In this document: positions 23,296 to 36,554 of the stretch, in pieces
How the letters are laid out: the number at the start of each line of letters is the position of its first letter
Numbering within the stretch: position 1 is the stretch's first letter
Origin: Lanius collurio
Taxonomy: Eukaryota > Chordata > Aves > Passeriformes > Laniidae
Assembly: GCA_020086605.1 (NCBI GenBank)
Contig: JACBWW010000022.1
Coordinates: 2,122,236 to 2,186,235 of the forward strand
Reading direction: 5' to 3'
Length of the DNA: 64,000 nucleotides
Translations under genes and position numbers: made by a program
Notes under the pieces: model-generated
The model's input: only the letters and a program-made list of their open reading frames with translations
What the model was told of the DNA's origin: nothing
Databases searched by the model: none

Positions 23296-25764
23296 TTCAG
23301 TTTTAAAATTCCACATTAAAACTTAACAACAACAAAAGACTGTGGGATGGAAATTGGGTTAGAAGAAAAATCTACAGTCCAGATACTTTTATCTAAGAGA
23401 TGATTAATACATCAGATAAATTGTTCAGCAATGGTTCATGCAAACAGACCCTCCATAATTCTGCCAGAGTCAGTGAGATCAATGTGCTCTGCTGAGTGAT
23501 TGTGGCACTGACCACTCAAAAGAAAGCACCTAAGGGCAGCTGTAACTTATGCTGATTTCATTCCCCTCATGATTTCAAAATATATGAGATTCTCCAGCTC
23601 CCTCTGAACTAAATCCATGTATAACCCTTAGGAGATGCTTGCTCCTGTTTTGGGAGTGAACATGACCCTTTCCTTCTTTGTTGCCCCAGATTCTGTAAAT
23701 GCCATATGCTTCTTTTTTTTATGTGATAAATGTTTTAATACAACCATAACCCCCAGACAGACAAGTTGCTGTCAATAATTTGAATGACAGGCCTTCAATA
23801 TGCCTCTTAATTTCAATGTAAGATTTGGGCAGGGTATGAGAACGTGCAAAAACCCAGAATAAAATAAGGAATTATGTGATAGAAAATGTATGTAAGTCTC
23901 CAGCAAGAAACTATTAGACTTAAAAAAAAAAAAGCAAAAAACCAAAGCACGTGTTGGAGTATTTAATATAAAAAATATAAGTTAGGTATTGGAGAAACAC
24001 AAAGCACCCACTTGTATTCCTTAACAGGGCTTTTATTAAAGGCTCTAGAAGATATTCCGAGGAGGGAGAGATCAAAACAGCAGGCTCATCAGCCACGCTA
24101 TATTAGCAGCTTCTCAGGAAGCACTGAACAGCAGGCAAAGCCTCACCAACCCACAGGTGCAGGCACATTAGCCTGTAAACAGCTCTGATCCCACAGAAAC
24201 ACCCGGCACATGTAATGCTTCCTCTTAGCCTGCTTCCTCACTCTGGAGCTGCTTTAACCCCCCTTCTGCTGGGCTTGGCCAGAGCTTGGCACACTCCTCT
24301 CCTTGTCAGCTCCACTGTCATGTTGTTCTTGCCCTCCTCCCAAAGCCCTGTGGAGGCCTCTTGCTGTGTTTTCCTACAGACCTGCTCAGATCTCTCTCCT
24401 AGGAGGCTGTTGGAGGGATGACAAATGCCACAAAGCCATCAGAGACACCCAGTGCCAGACCACTGAGCTCCTGCCCCTTGTCCCCTGTGCTCCACGGGGC
24501 TGTCCCCAGGACAGTAACGCTCTGCTGGGCACCCTGGCTGGCCTGCAAAGAACAGGGGGGGTCTGGTAGCCAAGCAGGGAGATTTTGGAGCTGGTCAGAC
24601 ATGCAGCAAAATAAGCAAGTACCCAGAAATGAAATGCTCTGGAGAGTAGCTGAAGCATCTGTGCTACCACTCTTGGCTAACAGAGCCCACATAGGTGCTG
24701 CCCACCATCTGCTCAGCATCCCAGCTGCAGGCCCTCTCCTGGGGCTAGGGACCACAGCATTCCAGCAGCCAGTGCTCTCCCTTCCCTGCACACTTTGCCC
24801 TGTTCTAGAGGGGGCTTTCCACAGGGCTGCATTGCTCCCTGGCTCTCAGTATGCTTTTTTTTCTGAACCCCAGCAGTGGGAGGTTCCCCAGCACGCCTCA
24901 GGCAGAGCCCACAGACCCTTGTGCCTGCTCCAGAGCTCAGCTCAGCACATCTCACCTGCAGGTCAGCAGTAGCCAGGGAGCTTGGCACTACCCAGCTGGC
25001 AGAAATTTAGGTGCTTACTGAGTTAACAGGAGTTGAGGGTGGTTTAGAGATTATTAGTGATTCCTTTGTGGTGGGTGATGTGCCTAATGCCACTGCCCTC
25101 TGGGTTTACCTGTTGGTTGCTCTTAAGTATTTTTTGGGCTTTAGAGTCTTTGGTGAAGAAGGTAAGTCCTATAACTTGTTACCTGTTTGAGTTGTTGGAA
25201 GTTTGGCTCACAGGTCTGTCAAAGAAGTCTTACATTCAGTTTAATATTCAGCCTGAGCTAAAGGCTACTCTCTCTCTCAATTTTAGCCTATTTTGCTCAC
25301 TCCTCTAGCTTTGGCTAGCATCTGTTTAACAGTGGCTACACAGCTTTGCTTTTCCCCCACAGTTTGCTTTTGGTCAGTTCTGTATTCTTGAAATTGCTTT
25401 GCTTTTTTGAGATGTGGACAGAAGAAAAAAAGAGTTTTTAATAGAATTTTAAAATGTCTATGCTCTGCTTTCTTATATTTCTAAGTCATACAATAAGATT
25501 GTCTATACAACAGCTCACAAAAGAAGAAGCTTTTTATTGTTTGTTGTTGCTTTATTGCTGTTAAGGCAAAGTAGTGGGGTTGATGTGGCAAGCAGGTGGC
25601 ATGACACTAAGTATACATGACAGTATATATGTAATACCATTTTCTTTAAGGAAGCTTGTATGCTATTTCTCATTGTTGAGCTAAAGGTCAGGGTGTCAGG
25701 TGACTTCTGCAGCAAGAAACAATTCTCCAAGCTGCAAAACTTCTGCTGAAGTTGGTGACATTAA

Positions 25765-26045
25765 GAAAAATGGAGGCAAATTGGAGAGAATCCAGAAGAG
25801 ATCAACAAGAATGATTAGAGGTTTTGCTAACATGACCTATGAGGAAAAGTTAAAAGTATTGGATTTGTTTAGTCTAGAAACAAGAAGCCTGAGCAGGAAC
25901 ATGATAATAGTCTTTAGCTATGCTTAAAAAAAGTTGTCATAAAATGGGTTCTGATCAAATGTTCTTTGTGTCTACCAAGAGCAGGACAAGAGTTAATCAG
26001 ATCAGCTTGGCAAGGGGCATGGAGATGAGATTATTGAGGGGAACA
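25765..26045 (+). mobile_element. CR1 LINE fragment, sense orientation
   Basis: The translation contains LERIQKRSTRMIRG, then EEKLKVLDLFSLETRSL. This is the C-terminal segment of CR1 ORF2, where the usual pattern is LExxQxRxTKMIRG followed by YEExLxxLxLFSLExRRL. The noncoding continuation (GATCAAATGTTCT, then a tract like AGGACAAGAGTTAAT) follows the same CR1 3' region. The frame is broken by a stop at 25925 and the copy is divergent, so it is dead. The 5' end is truncated, as is typical of LINE insertions. Boundaries are approximate. Confidence 0.8.
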
Positions 26046-27417
26046 CAACTCTAAGTACAAGTTAAGCACAAAGCATCTTGTGGAGGAGGAGTTGCAGGCA
26101 CCATCACTGAACCCTGCGATGAGCTGATGTGGGTGTTCCTGACCTACTTGTGCTGCAGGATCCCAGAAGCTGAACTTTGAGGGCTCCTGTAACCTACAGT
26201 CCTATCAGAACACCTCAGGTGTGCATGGCTGTTGCAGATAGACCCTTTTTTAACTCTGCAAACTTCCTGCCATGCACTGGTAATCACTATTTTAATTTTA
26301 ACTGAGTTTTCATGCCCGTTCTGTCATCAGTTCGGATCATCAGGTTTTTCTTGTGCTGTAAAGGAGGAAAAACTAGTTCTCTCTCTAGCAGAGGGAGGGA
26401 CCTGGGTGGCCTGGTGTCATTGTTGCCTCTGCTAACCAGCTCTGGCAGGCAGTGGATGGCCCCATGTTTTGTTGTTTTACTCTGTGACTGCCCACTGTGC
26501 CCAGGTGAGGCTTCACGCCTTGGAAATCTCTCAGAGGTAGAGTTCCTTTAGACACAGCTCTGCTCTGCAGAGGCATCAATCCTATGACTGAGTTGCTTTT
26601 GGCTGGAGAAAGGGACCTTCACTCCTTCTCCCTAACACTACAAACCTTTCCAGTGCTCCAGGGCAGACTTCAGGGTTCTCAAATGAGCTCCCTCATTCAC
26701 ACTGTAATGCACACATTGTGCAGATAACAGCCAGCACCATTTAACCCTATCATATGTAGTACAGCATATCCTGCAGTACAGCTGGAGTCCTAGTTACTCC
26801 TCAGGGAAGCCTATTATAGCAGCACAATCCCATGTATCAGTAATAAAGTGTTTCAGAGACTCATAGGAATGTTAATAAGTTTGAGATAAATACAGCATGT
26901 TAACATTTGGGCCCTGTTACTAAATTTTACTTTAATTTAGTCCTCACTGCTCTATTTTCATCCATGGCTCACACTTTCATCGGGCTTTTCCAAGAACAGA
27001 CATGGAGAGCAGGATTTAAGTGCCAAAACAGATACTTAAGGCTGCCCAAGATGTCCTGAGGTCTCCAAAACATCTGCAGGGAGTGGACACCAGTGACGAA
27101 GGACACATGGGAGGTCCCTGCCCTGTCAGGGAGCAGCTGAAGCCCAGGTGAGTCTCTGCCACCCCTGGTGCAGCTCAGCCAGGGGCACAGCACCTGATGC
27201 CCCGTGCACAAGGTTCCTTTAACACTGAATTTTGGCCTTGCTCCTTAGTGGACAATATATTTCAGCTGTTACATTTGACTGTAGGCTCATTCTGTAAGGA
27301 AATACCTCCATCTGCTTCTCATACAATTTTGAGAGCATTTAGGATGTTCTGTTTTTAACAAGCTTTGGCCAGAGAACTTAAGAATAATTTGTGGTGTGTA
27401 AAAATTTGGAGGACTAT

Positions 27418-27535
27418 CTTTCTTGGTCTTTTGTGTTGGTTTTTTTTGTTTTTTTTCTTTCCCTTCTTTTTTCTCTCTCTCTTTTTTTTTTTTTTTTTTT
27501 TAATTTTTGTTTTTGTTTGTTTTTTTTTTTTTAAT
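27418..27535. repeat. T-rich low-complexity tract
   Basis: About 120 bp is almost wholly pyrimidine, dominated by T with short TC and TG interruptions, including a T run of over 20 bases near 27482-27502. It could be the reversed A-tail of an old minus-strand retroposon, but no recognisable element body sits beside it. Confidence 0.8.
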
Positions 27536-29619
27536 ATGTACAAGGTTTTAACTTTTTTTTTATACATCCTTAAATATTCCATCTCTGTCTCTTGTCCCCT
27601 TCAGTAAAGGGCCTGCAGAGATGCCCTCTGCAGAGTCCCACTTCCCAGCGTGGAGAGATTAGACTGGAGTATGTCTTCAGCAGCAGAAAGGAGTTACACA
27701 CAGTCACCTTTTCATCACAAGTCAGGCCAGCAGCCAAAAGAACATTTATGTGCCCTGTGAGGAAGGGAAAGGCCAAGGACTGGGGAAGAGAAAGATTTGC
27801 TTAAAGTTAGTGCAGGCCATAAAGGAGCCTGTAGGTCTGTACAGGCTCTGGCAGGGGAGGAACTGGGTTAATTGCCAGAAACCATTGCTTGTACCATGGC
27901 TAGCAGTGGACCAGTTAACAGGGGGAAAAGAAACAATTGAAATAATGATTTTTCTGGGGTTTTTTTTTGAAGCTGAAGAATTAAAATCACAGCTAAAGGC
28001 CAAAACTCATTATTTGAGTTACTAAATGTCATTCCAAGATTGGTCATTGCTCAATGACTGCTACCCCTGCATACCATGTTTGATTCTATGCACAGTAACT
28101 GTGGGTCCTTAGCTGTGCCTATAACCATCCTACCTGAGAAATGATGGCTTTGCCAGACTTAAGGTCCTTTGAGAGGATAGCGTGGAAGGGAGAAGATGAG
28201 AAAATGTATTTACTTTAATGTATTTCAATGAGAAATGAAATGAGATGCTGCCTTCTTGCAGGTTGTTGTTCCTAAGCTTCTGCCAAGGCTCTCCTGTGGT
28301 GTAGATGTGTGTTGTCCTGGGGCAGGGCCTGAGCCCTACCAGCTTCCTGCAGCTGCAGATCTGCTTCTGTTGGGGTCCTCACCTCCTTACCCACCTCTGT
28401 GTGTGCTAACCTGTACCTTTCTGTTCATCCACATTACTAGTGATATGTTTTATAAAATCCCAAACAGTTAATACTTTTTTGCTGAAGAGATACAGTGTTC
28501 TAGCTTTTAAAATAACACAAATTAATAGGGGTTACAGGAAATTAAATTTATTTTGTTTCGTTCTCTTGGCTGTATTGCATATCATGACCCTCCTGCCACT
28601 AGCAAACCTACTGTTAAATCCATCAAAACTGATCTATGTTTAGCTATTCATTTTATGTATATTAATTTGAACAGAACATTTATTTGGCTTAAATTTTATT
28701 TTCGGTGGTGGAATGTATGTTCCAAATGCAAGCACAGGCGATTTGCTAGGATTTAGTTAGGAGGAATGTGGGATGTTAGTTTACAAAGATAATAACTGAG
28801 CTATTAAAGCCAACAACCCCTTTTAAAGCAAACATACCATTAAAATATAGGAACAGTTTATAGTGTAAATAAAATTGAGGATATGGATTATTTAAAGATA
28901 AAAATTTTAGGGGTAGCTATGAGAAAGTTGAATAAAATGTATTTAATTGCACCACTCTTTTTTCTAAAGTGAACTTCAAAAATGCAAATAAAGGATGATA
29001 GTTTATGGGCAGGGGGAGACAGCTACACAGACAGTGATGTTAGAAATCTATTTTACTTATGGAGATATATAATAGTGATTTGACTTTTATTTTCTAATCT
29101 GAATCAGATTTTAGGGAAAAAAATATGCCTAAACTTCTAAGTGGCAGAATTTATCTTGCTTGTGAATCCATACAGTGGAAGGGGAAGCAAGACATTTGCT
29201 TCTAGATCATTCTCCTTGTCTGAATGACAGATACAATAATTCCCTCTATTAGCCAGATCCATTGTCTTTATTTTGCACAGAAGTACTGTATTGCTGAGGT
29301 AGACTTCCACTGCTATGCATATTTTAAGGGTTATTTGGCAACACAAGTAAAGCTAAAAGTAGCCTCTTAATCTAATTAATTGACATTTCTGAATCTTGCT
29401 TTCACAACAACACATGGTTTCATGTTCTGGGTTTTAGCACTTGTCAAGCTTTTTTGGAGAATGTTTTGGTCAGAATGACAAGATAATTTGTGACTGAGGC
29501 TCCAAGCTAGAGGAGTGTTTAAGGCTATAATGATTTATTATCATCACAGAATAACAAAATTTACAAAGCGTTTCATCAGAATTTTTGAAATAAGTTTGCC
29601 ACCGTGGTAGAAGCATGCA

Positions 29620-29634
29620 GGGAGGGAGGGGGGG
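29620..29634 (+). repeat. G-quadruplex-type motif
   Basis: Three G, A, three G, A, seven G (29620-29634) give at least four G3 tracts with one-base loops on the plus strand. It stands alone in AT-rich DNA. No function is visible. Confidence 0.65.
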
Positions 29635-30549
29635 TCTTCCTACCCAAATGCCAGTGTGACTTATTTTTAATAATCACAATGCTAAATTTATTTTGGAGCT
29701 TTTCTTGACAGACTTGCATCATGTTTAGATAGACAAGAGGGGAGGGAACTGTAACAACCAAGAAGGTAAAACTCTGCCTTTTTTTAAACAAGCACTCTGT
29801 GACCAAAATAAAAATATGTGCTCCATGCAATAAATAATACATACGTGGCCATATTAAACTATCAGTGCTAAACATCCTGGCAGGAGAGACTGGAAATAGT
29901 CACATCGTAAAAAGTTTAAAACAGTCAGTGTCTGTGCTTTTGGTGTTCAGAAGTACATACAAAACTATTTTCTTGAAAGATAAAATAGGTGATGTTACTG
30001 AGTGACAGTGCATTAGTGGGGCTGGCATTTGTGGACTTTCAGGCAACTGCTATAAAAAGAAATAATGTAACCACACTAATTTTGACTTCATCTTGATTCT
30101 CTGCTAAGTGAGCTAAGGATGCCAGACTTTGAGACAAAATGTCTGACTCTGAATGCACAGCATTTCCACTTATTCTCTGTGTTTCTATAACTTATTATGT
30201 AATTAAATACCTTGAAACCCTAGGCATTGGTAAGTTTAGACAAAGTTGTGACAGTTATTTGACTTCAGAGGCCGGGAATAGAAGCCACTTCTCCAATGCC
30301 CTAAAGTGATTTTGAGGCTGTTTTGTTTGACTATCAAACACATACCTTTCCAGAGCAAGCTTTTTTAAAGATGCAGTCATAGCTCACTGAGGGATGAAGT
30401 GAGGAGTTAACGTGTTTGGCAGTAGAGTGTGTGTAACATTGTTTAGTAATAACAAAGACAATATCACCCAGCATCAGCAAGCTCTGTGTCTCAAAGGTTG
30501 TTTCTCGTAGAAATTAGCTTTAATTATTGCATGTATTTATAAGGCACAG

Positions 30550-30625
30550 GCACTGCAGTATCGATGTGCCCTTTCGAGCAGCCAGGACACGGTGAGCTAA
30601 TGGAAGGCGACTTCCAAGCTGGCAC
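30550..30625. promoter_or_regulatory. CpG-retaining patch
   Basis: Four CpGs (in ATCGATG, TTCGAGC, CACGGTG and GGCGACT contexts) occur within about 60 bp of otherwise CpG-poor DNA, next to TATTTATAA-type AT motifs. It is a weak candidate for a constrained noncoding element; chance remains possible. Confidence 0.2.
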
Positions 30626-30910
30626 AGGGAGTGAACCCTTGGGTTCCAGGCATTCTTTTCTTCTTTTTTTTTCATTATTCTTCTTTTTACTTTTCACAGA
30701 AGTAGTCAGGCACTTGCATTTAGTGAGTTGGAATGTAAAAAGATGTGTCTCACATCTCCTACAAGAGCTTGCCAGATTCAGGCTCTGATGGATTTCTGGC
30801 AAGAGTCAGTTCCGGAGCTGAGGACCCACCACAGAGAATATCTATTTATTTAAGCTATTTATAGCTTTTCTAAAGAACTCCTCACTGTATTATCTCAGCG
30901 TGTCACAGAA

Positions 30911-30942
30911 ATTAAAGGTACACCATGAATTAAAGGTGTACC
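30911..30942. repeat. paired ATTAAAGGTACACC / ATTAAAGGTGTACC
   Basis: The block ATTAAAGGTACACC (30911-30924) is followed by ATTAAAGGTGTACC (30929-30942). The TTAAAGG part is a direct repeat, while GGTACACC and GGTGTACC are exact reverse complements, so the pair is at once a direct and an inverted repeat. The second copy resembles a T-box or steroid-receptor half-site. Confidence 0.5.
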
Positions 30943-32698
30943 ACCAGCATCCAGCGCTGCCTGCCAGAAGGTCCTGCAGGGCTTCAGGGGGATTGGTACT
31001 GGGGCAGAATGTGGTGTCAGGGCTGGGGACAGGAAAAGGTGTGTGGTCACATTGTGCTGGATGCCATGTGGGGCTGCAGCAAGAACAAGCTCAGAAGGCA
31101 GATGGGTCTGTTCTCCACCAGCCAGAGCTTCTGCAGGGTTCAACAGTCAGCTCAAAGTGGAGTTTATTGTCATAGCGGGGCCTATTAATTAAACATATGG
31201 TAATCACTGAATTAAATCTGGATAGATGATGAATGGATGCAGTCTTCTAGCAGATGAGTAAGGATGAGAGTGATGATCCTGCTGCAGGTAGCACAAGGAA
31301 AATATTTGTAGGCAGTGCCATACCGAGCTGCCCCACAAATTTTGCTGTGTGCTTCCTGTTGTTTCAGAGTTTCTTGCATGTATAGGGAGACCTTGTGCCC
31401 ACCTAATCTAGAGTTCAACCACAAACAGAAAAAGCCGTGCCTGCATGCAGGCTCAAGGAGAAGCAAAGAGGTGGCTGGAAGTTCTCCACCCTGCAGTCTG
31501 TAGGCGTTGCAGTCATGCTGTGTGCATCTCGAGGAGCACTCATAGATCTGTGGTTCCTATAGAACTGACAGATACACTGCTGAACAGGGGATTTGCAGCA
31601 CTTCTCCAGTGGGAAACCTTAAACGGCCACGGAAAGAGAAGGTTAAGTTGTTTAGCAGTAGTTACAAAGCTGTCCCCTCCTTTTTTTCTGCTGCCATTAA
31701 AGTCAGCTGTATATTCTGATTAAGATGTGAAAGCAGCTGATTAGGCTGAGGATCAGCAAGCTTGTTCAGCTTCTGTTCCTTGTCACAGGAGGCAATCACA
31801 CCTCTCCCATTGCTCTCTGCACCCCAAAGCAGTTCATGCCATGCCCAGCAGCAAAGGGGGGTTCTCTCTATTGGAGCAGTAATGCAATTGCTAGAGTTGG
31901 CATTGAACTACCTTCCCGATGATTTTTCCCAGAAAGGAAGTTCAGAGACTAGGTCATAATTGGTAGACTCATTAGTATTAAATTATGTGGGTTTTATTAG
32001 GGGCCAGACATTCACTTGTTTAAATGTAGCTGGCATTTTAATGCCTCTCTGAGGGAATGTAATACGTACTGCAGAGGCAATGCATACTGACTTTTATTGG
32101 TACTGACCAAACTCTGAGGTGCTCGGGGCACCTGCTTGTGTCCGTGTTTCAGGCTTGTGCAGTGGGTTAGTTCTGACAGTTTAGAAGCAGAGTGGGAGAA
32201 CTGAGACAACACCCCCTATTTTTTACCCCCTCTCCTTTCTTGCTTTTGCCTCCAAAAGACTGAGAGCCTCTTTCAGGAAGCCGTGTGTGTGTGTGTGTCT
32301 CCCCAGGTAAGGAGAACAATAGCTAACAATAATAACTACTTGTAAGGGATGTAGTATGATGTTATAAAAGTCGTGGCATTTTAGCTTGGTCATGTTGCTC
32401 AGGGTACAGCTGCTTCATACCACCATGAAACTGAGTTGCAGCATGGTAGAGCTGTGGCTGGCTGGCAACATTGCATGAATCATCAATAGAAACAAAGAAA
32501 TATGCATGGAATGGAACTTGGGGTCACTAAAAGTTCTCAATTATTATATGTTTTACTATGTGTTTTAGAATAAACTTCCTGTACTAAGAAAACCTCTTTC
32601 ACCTCACATCCTTTGCAAACTGTTTTCTCAATGCATATGAAATATGCTTAAATTATCCAGTGACACCTGTTGTTTTTATTAAAATATACTGATTATGA

Positions 32699-32752
32699 AT
32701 CAATAAAACCTTTGCCAATGACTGATCTGTTCCTTTCCAAGGTTTTATTGAT
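32699..32752. repeat. inverted repeat with 14-bp perfect arms
   Basis: ATCAATAAAACCTT (32699-32712) and AAGGTTTTATTGAT (32739-32752) are exact reverse complements separated by 26 bases. No target-site duplication or element body is obvious. It could be a tiny foldback remnant or a transcript hairpin. Confidence 0.7.
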
Positions 32753-35700
32753 ACTTTTTCTGAGAGTTTCTGTATGTCCATTTGGCTTAACATTGGGTAT
32801 TTTATGATCAATTGAAATTCAGTTTTGTTTTGTTTTATTTTAACAACGTATTTATCTGTTCAAAATCTTGGAGCATTTGACAGTGCATATTTAAATTCAA
32901 GAAAAAGAAGAAAAGAAAGGTGGAAATAAACAGACTGCTCCATGGGGGGTTCCCAGGAACTGAGAGATATGTTGTGCACCTTAGACTGATCCAATCACAC
33001 TTGGGTTAGCTGGAGAATTGCTGTGTGGTTAACTAACTTGCTGGGTGATATGGGAAAGCAGTCACTCAGAGTGTAATTAAATGATAAGTTCACATTCAAG
33101 GGACAATTGTAAGTTACTGAGACTGTCATATACAATGCCAAAAATAGGCTGTCTCATGATGAATACCCTTATTAACAGCTACACTGCTCTGTGTTCGTAG
33201 TGTATGGCTGGGGACTTGGTCCTGTTTGTTAAAGATCTCCCAACAGATTTTAAACGAGATTCATGTGAAAGATGACTACATCTGAAAAGCAAATACTACA
33301 TACTTTTAGCCCATACTGGTGTGGCTCTTAATCATGTGTTAATAGCAAACTCTAAAGTGGATTCACACCTTTATAAAATGTCACCAAAACTGTTTATTAA
33401 CAGAATAAAACAATAAGAACTTTGTTAATACCAGGAGAAGGTAGCTGAGAATAATTTGTATTAGTTACAAATATCTTTTAGGAAGTGTCTCAGTGGCTTT
33501 GGAAGATGACAAAGCCACCATTTTAAAGTTTTGTTTAGGAAGTGTTAGCAGGGATTGTTTCTTTTTCAAATTTGTAATATTCCAGTTTACTGCTATCATT
33601 TTCTCTGCCAGTACAAACCCGCAGTTCAGTAGTCTCCTCAGTCACTGTGAGATGAAATGGGTGCTCCAGCAGCCCAAGGAGATGCTCAGTGAATCAGGGA
33701 TGGGGAAAATGAGTATTGCCTCCTGGCTCAGGAGGAGTGAGGTGGTCTCATGGACAGTATAGGCTGTTGGTGTTTAAGGCGCAAAGCTTTGACTTTCTCA
33801 ACAATCAGTCCCAAACCCCTTTACACTGTGCTCATGGCAAGATGTGCCAGGCAATAATCTAACTGCAGTACATCAGCTTCCAGTTTCAGGTAGATTTACA
33901 TTGACTATATTGCCTTGTTTGTTTAAATAACCAGAACCCTGTCTGCTCAAATAAATCAATATCAGACTTTGAGTGTTCTAAATGGTGCTAATTTTGAAGT
34001 TAATGTTGCAGCAGGGTCTCACATGAAGTTTACAGGAGCAGCCAAAACCCTTGATTTGGGTGCTCTGTGGTGTTTGGACAGGCAACAGTGTTTTACTACT
34101 GAAAGAATAGCTCCTGTACCCTTTCCTTTCCAAGAACTTTTCCCATGTGGTGCAGTGGGCATTCAGGCCACCATGGGGATGCCTCAGGGCTGCCAGGGAA
34201 TCGATGTCCAGAAGGCTTCACACCTACCAGCTTTTATTCTTTTTTTCTTTGTCTCAGGACCCTGCTATACGTGCTCTGTTGTACATTGTTCTTGTTCTTT
34301 AGGTAGGTTTCTCTTTGTGCCACACAGCTACAGATGTGGGCTGCAGGAGGTGGATGAGCAGTGAGGGGCTGTGGGGGTATGCTGGGGACCAGGCTCTGTA
34401 CTGAGGTCTGGCACTGCCTGGAATCTCAAGGCTGGTTTGAGGCAGGGCTGATCTCCTCACGCTGCCTCAGTGCTGGGAGCCCTGTTGGAATGTGAAGGGT
34501 CTCAAGTGGTCCCTGCTGAGGCATGTGGGTCCTCCTTGAAGGTGGATGTCCACCAGCTCCAGCATGCTGCTTTGCTTTAGGCATGTGCAACCCACTCCTT
34601 GAGGCCAGGACACCAGGGAAAGCTTTAAATTATCTTTCCTTTTAATAAAAATGAAGGCATGTATCCACTGCTGCTGTGTGTGTGGAGATGCTGGAGCCTC
34701 CTGATCTGGCCTGCTGCTACTGAACACCCAGGAAGGAGCTTGCAAAACTGAGGTTGAGTGGCTGGCACTGCTGCAGGTTTCCTTCCTTCCTAATAAGTGG
34801 AATTTTATTGTCCTCTAGGCATAAAAAGGCTTCCAGGGGGTCCCTTGTCCTCTGCAGGTTATGGTATCCCTGTCAGACTCCCGGGGGCTTTAGGAGGTGC
34901 TGGCACTGATGACTGACTGTGCCACTCTGTGCTGAGGGACACTTATGTTGTATAAATGGAGCAAGAGTTGTATGGGGAGGAAAAAAAGCACGTTTATGCA
35001 TTTTCCTGCCCCATATGCCTGGAGCCAGGATCAGTGCTGGTGCTGTGGGTGCTGAAGAGGTGCAGGGAACCAGTGCTGTGCTTCCAGTCACAGAGGGGAG
35101 CAGATCAGCTGGGGCCCACTTAAAAGGCTGAGATAACATGTGGAACAGGACGTAGGAATGGTAATAGTTCTGTCTGCATAGTTTATTAAAATTTGCATTG
35201 TTTTCCATGTTATCTGAAGAGCAGTTCTCCCAGCTGCACAAATGAGGTGGCATTCCCTCACAGTCACTCACTGGAGGAGTAGTGCAGACCCTGCAGAGGC
35301 AGAAACAAGTTCTTCTGTCTGCATTGTAAGGCTTGGGCTCTGCGTGTGCTACCCATGGACCCTTCCTGGAGCAATTTCTGGAATGGCAGTGAGCAAAAAT
35401 TTCATATTTACTTCAGAGCTTTGCATATAGTCTAATTTTACCTGTTTGTGGGGCTTTTCCCTTACATAGTGTCTCTTCTGGGGATTAGGGAATTACATGC
35501 CAATGGCTCATGATGGTTATAAAGAGGATAATTATATTTACTTTCTTGTTGAGACTGGGTCAAGCTGATGAGGTTTCTGGTTTATAAAACCCATAGTTAG
35601 GAGGATTTCTGTCTGTAAGGCCTTTCTCTGAGCTTAACCTTCTAATAAATGAATTGCATTGAGTTTGCATTAGTGTTTCAGGAGTTAAATCACTGGTATT

Positions 35701-36516
35701 TCTCACTGACATAAAGCTGTGAAAAGCTAGGAGGGGAAAAAGATAAGTTTACTAGCTAAAAATCTTAAAATTTAGGAGATGTGGGTATCCTAATTACACT
35801 GAAATTTGACTGAAATATAGCTGGGTTGCTGTGTGTAGAATGAACCTGATTTTGCCCTTCTGTTAAAATATATGAAAAGATGGTGAAAGAAGATGTTTGT
35901 GCGAAAAATTCTTTCTGTGTCATTTATGACACAGAATTTAAATACAAGGTGTTAGTGTGTTTTTTTTCATGTTGTGTTTCAATGTCACACGTCTCAACTG
36001 ATATTCTTCTGGTTCTGCTTTTTGGAAGAACTTGCTGCAATGCCGGGGCTAAGTAATTGCCATACTTGAGGAAGATGAAGACCTGTTGGTTTGAAAACTA
36101 TAGACAAAGTAGTTTTTGCTTTTCTGCAGGCTTTCTGATTTGAGCATGCTCAGTGGCAATCAATTTGTGTTGCCATCTTTTACATGCATGTAGGTTTTGC
36201 AAGCCAGCAGGAAGTTATTAATCCATCATTTACTATTAAGATGACAGTGATGTTTAGATCCAGAACTCAAGTAGAATGTGCATCACAATTGGATGCTGCT
36301 GGATAACAGTCCCAGAAGCTTTGTTATGATATGTGATGGATCTATAAGACAATTGTTTCAGGGCACTTTTGTGTATATTGTTAATATGATGCATGATGAC
36401 ATGACCAATTATAGTAAGCTAATGTTCAAACAGCATGTCACAACCTGTGTATCAATGTATTGGATCTCTTATCTCAACAAACAAATGAAACTGAGCAATA
36501 TGAGATGAAGAGTCAT

Positions 36517-36554
36517 TGACCTCATAAAAGGTCAAAGTCCTTCTATATTGACCT
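36517..36554. promoter_or_regulatory. nuclear-receptor half-site array
   Basis: TGACCT (36517-36522), a 6-base spacer and AGGTCA (36529-36534) form a perfect everted repeat (ER6). AGGTCA is followed after one base by AGTCC, a partial DR1, and another TGACCT lies at 36549-36554. Such arrays are bound by RXR partners, COUP-TF or related receptors in known enhancers. Occupancy here is not shown. Confidence 0.35.

Larger units (their letters stand above)
16781..25764. other. noncoding 3' flank of TSHZ3, part 1
   Basis: I see no gene in this stretch. It is mostly AT-rich with A/T runs (19171-19207, 23916-23935) and contains a GC-richer segment at 24.2-25.0 kb. Open frames there (184 codons at 24418-24972 on +, 130 codons at 24399-24791 on -) overlap on both strands, have no recognisable domain and look like chance frames in GC-rich DNA. 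Two CpG-retaining patches and one poly-C tract are listed separately. Confidence 0.65.

Noticed and set aside
24399..24972. 184-codon plus and 130-codon minus frames
   Set aside because: Same reason: GC-rich segment, overlapping frames on both strands, no domain and no plausible splice context.
27355..27607. Lys-rich and Phe-rich frames on opposite strands
   Set aside because: They are translations of the T-rich low-complexity tract.
32283..32298. GT dinucleotide run
   Set aside because: Only about eight units; an ordinary short microsatellite with no further meaning.
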